From an uncultured Clostridia bacterium (GTDB lineage Bacteria; Bacillota; Clostridia; Christensenellales; UBA1242), in NCBI GenBank assembly GCA_944364445.1, contig CALVWC010000008.1, positions 1-36,795 of the forward strand: DNA of 36,795 bases, read 5' to 3'. The position numbers and the translations under genes are program-made. Each line of letters begins with the position of its first letter. Positions within the stretch are counted from its first letter, which is position 1. The notes under the pieces were generated by a model. That model had not been told where the DNA came from. It saw nothing but the letters and a program-made list of their open reading frames with translations, and searched no databases. Positions 36,745 through 36,795 of this stretch are shown here, one piece after another.

Positions 36745-36795
36745 AAAGGAGGTGATCCAGCGGCACCTTCCGATACCGCTACCTTGTTATGACTT
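36745..36795 (-). rRNA. rrs: 16S rRNA, 3' end (partial)
   Basis: Corresponds to E. coli positions 1492-1542. Helix 45, its GGAA loop and the anti-SD CACCTCCTTT are all present. It differs from the usual sequence at 1497 (A for G), and the 1510-1525 pair is reversed (G-C instead of C-G) with pairing kept. The window ends inside the gene; the rest lies beyond the right edge. Confidence 0.97.

Overview
This window looks like chromosome from an uncultivated, low-GC, Gram-positive bacterium of the Clostridia type. The support is a yabP-yabQ-divIC cluster typical of endospore-forming lineages, AGGAGGTG-type ribosome binding sites that match a visible 16S 3' end, sigma-A-like promoters, very AT-rich spacers, and TGA used as a stop. 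The species cannot be named from the sequence. The right edge stops inside a 16S rRNA gene, which is a common place for a metagenomic contig to break. Almost everything lies on the minus strand; only yabP-yabQ-divIC is on the plus strand.

Layout, left to right. (1) 1-7412: the N-terminal 2470 residues of a giant secreted protein with GLUG-type and Listeria-Bacteroides (InlB B-type) repeats, running off the left edge. (2) 7413-7796: AT-rich spacer with its promoter and a terminator. (3) 12967 down to 7797: a five-gene operon from a consensus promoter: small membrane protein, dnaB, a membrane-anchored protein, a lipoprotein, gltX. (4) 14894-13062: typA with its own promoter and terminator. (5) 26561-15026: a 3556-residue lipoprotein built from Ig/Fn3-like repeats with a C-terminal module like one in the first giant, followed by a small protein with both a lipobox and a C-terminal membrane helix. 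(6) 28201-26886: RluA-family pseudouridine synthase plus a ferritin-like protein without its usual metal ligands. (7) 28289-29062 (+): yabP, yabQ, divIC, converging on cvpA (29702-29046). (8) 33780-29962: a DUF4011/SF1 helicase with a C-terminal endonuclease-like domain. (9) 34527-33985: a free-standing GlmU acetyltransferase domain. (10) Small genes, then a cytoplasmic leucine-rich-repeat protein. (11) The 16S 3' end, followed by a trailer hairpin and a terminator rather than a 23S gene.

The most noteworthy points are the promoters that leave no room for a 5' leader (rluA-family gene, divIC, and nearly so the dnaB operon), the 16S gene apparently unlinked from 23S, the GlmU domain without its uridylyltransferase half, the helicase whose nuclease domain appears to lack a catalytic Asp, and the two giant surface proteins (over 18 kb of coding sequence) that share a module. 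No CRISPR array, transposase, tRNA or phage gene was seen.
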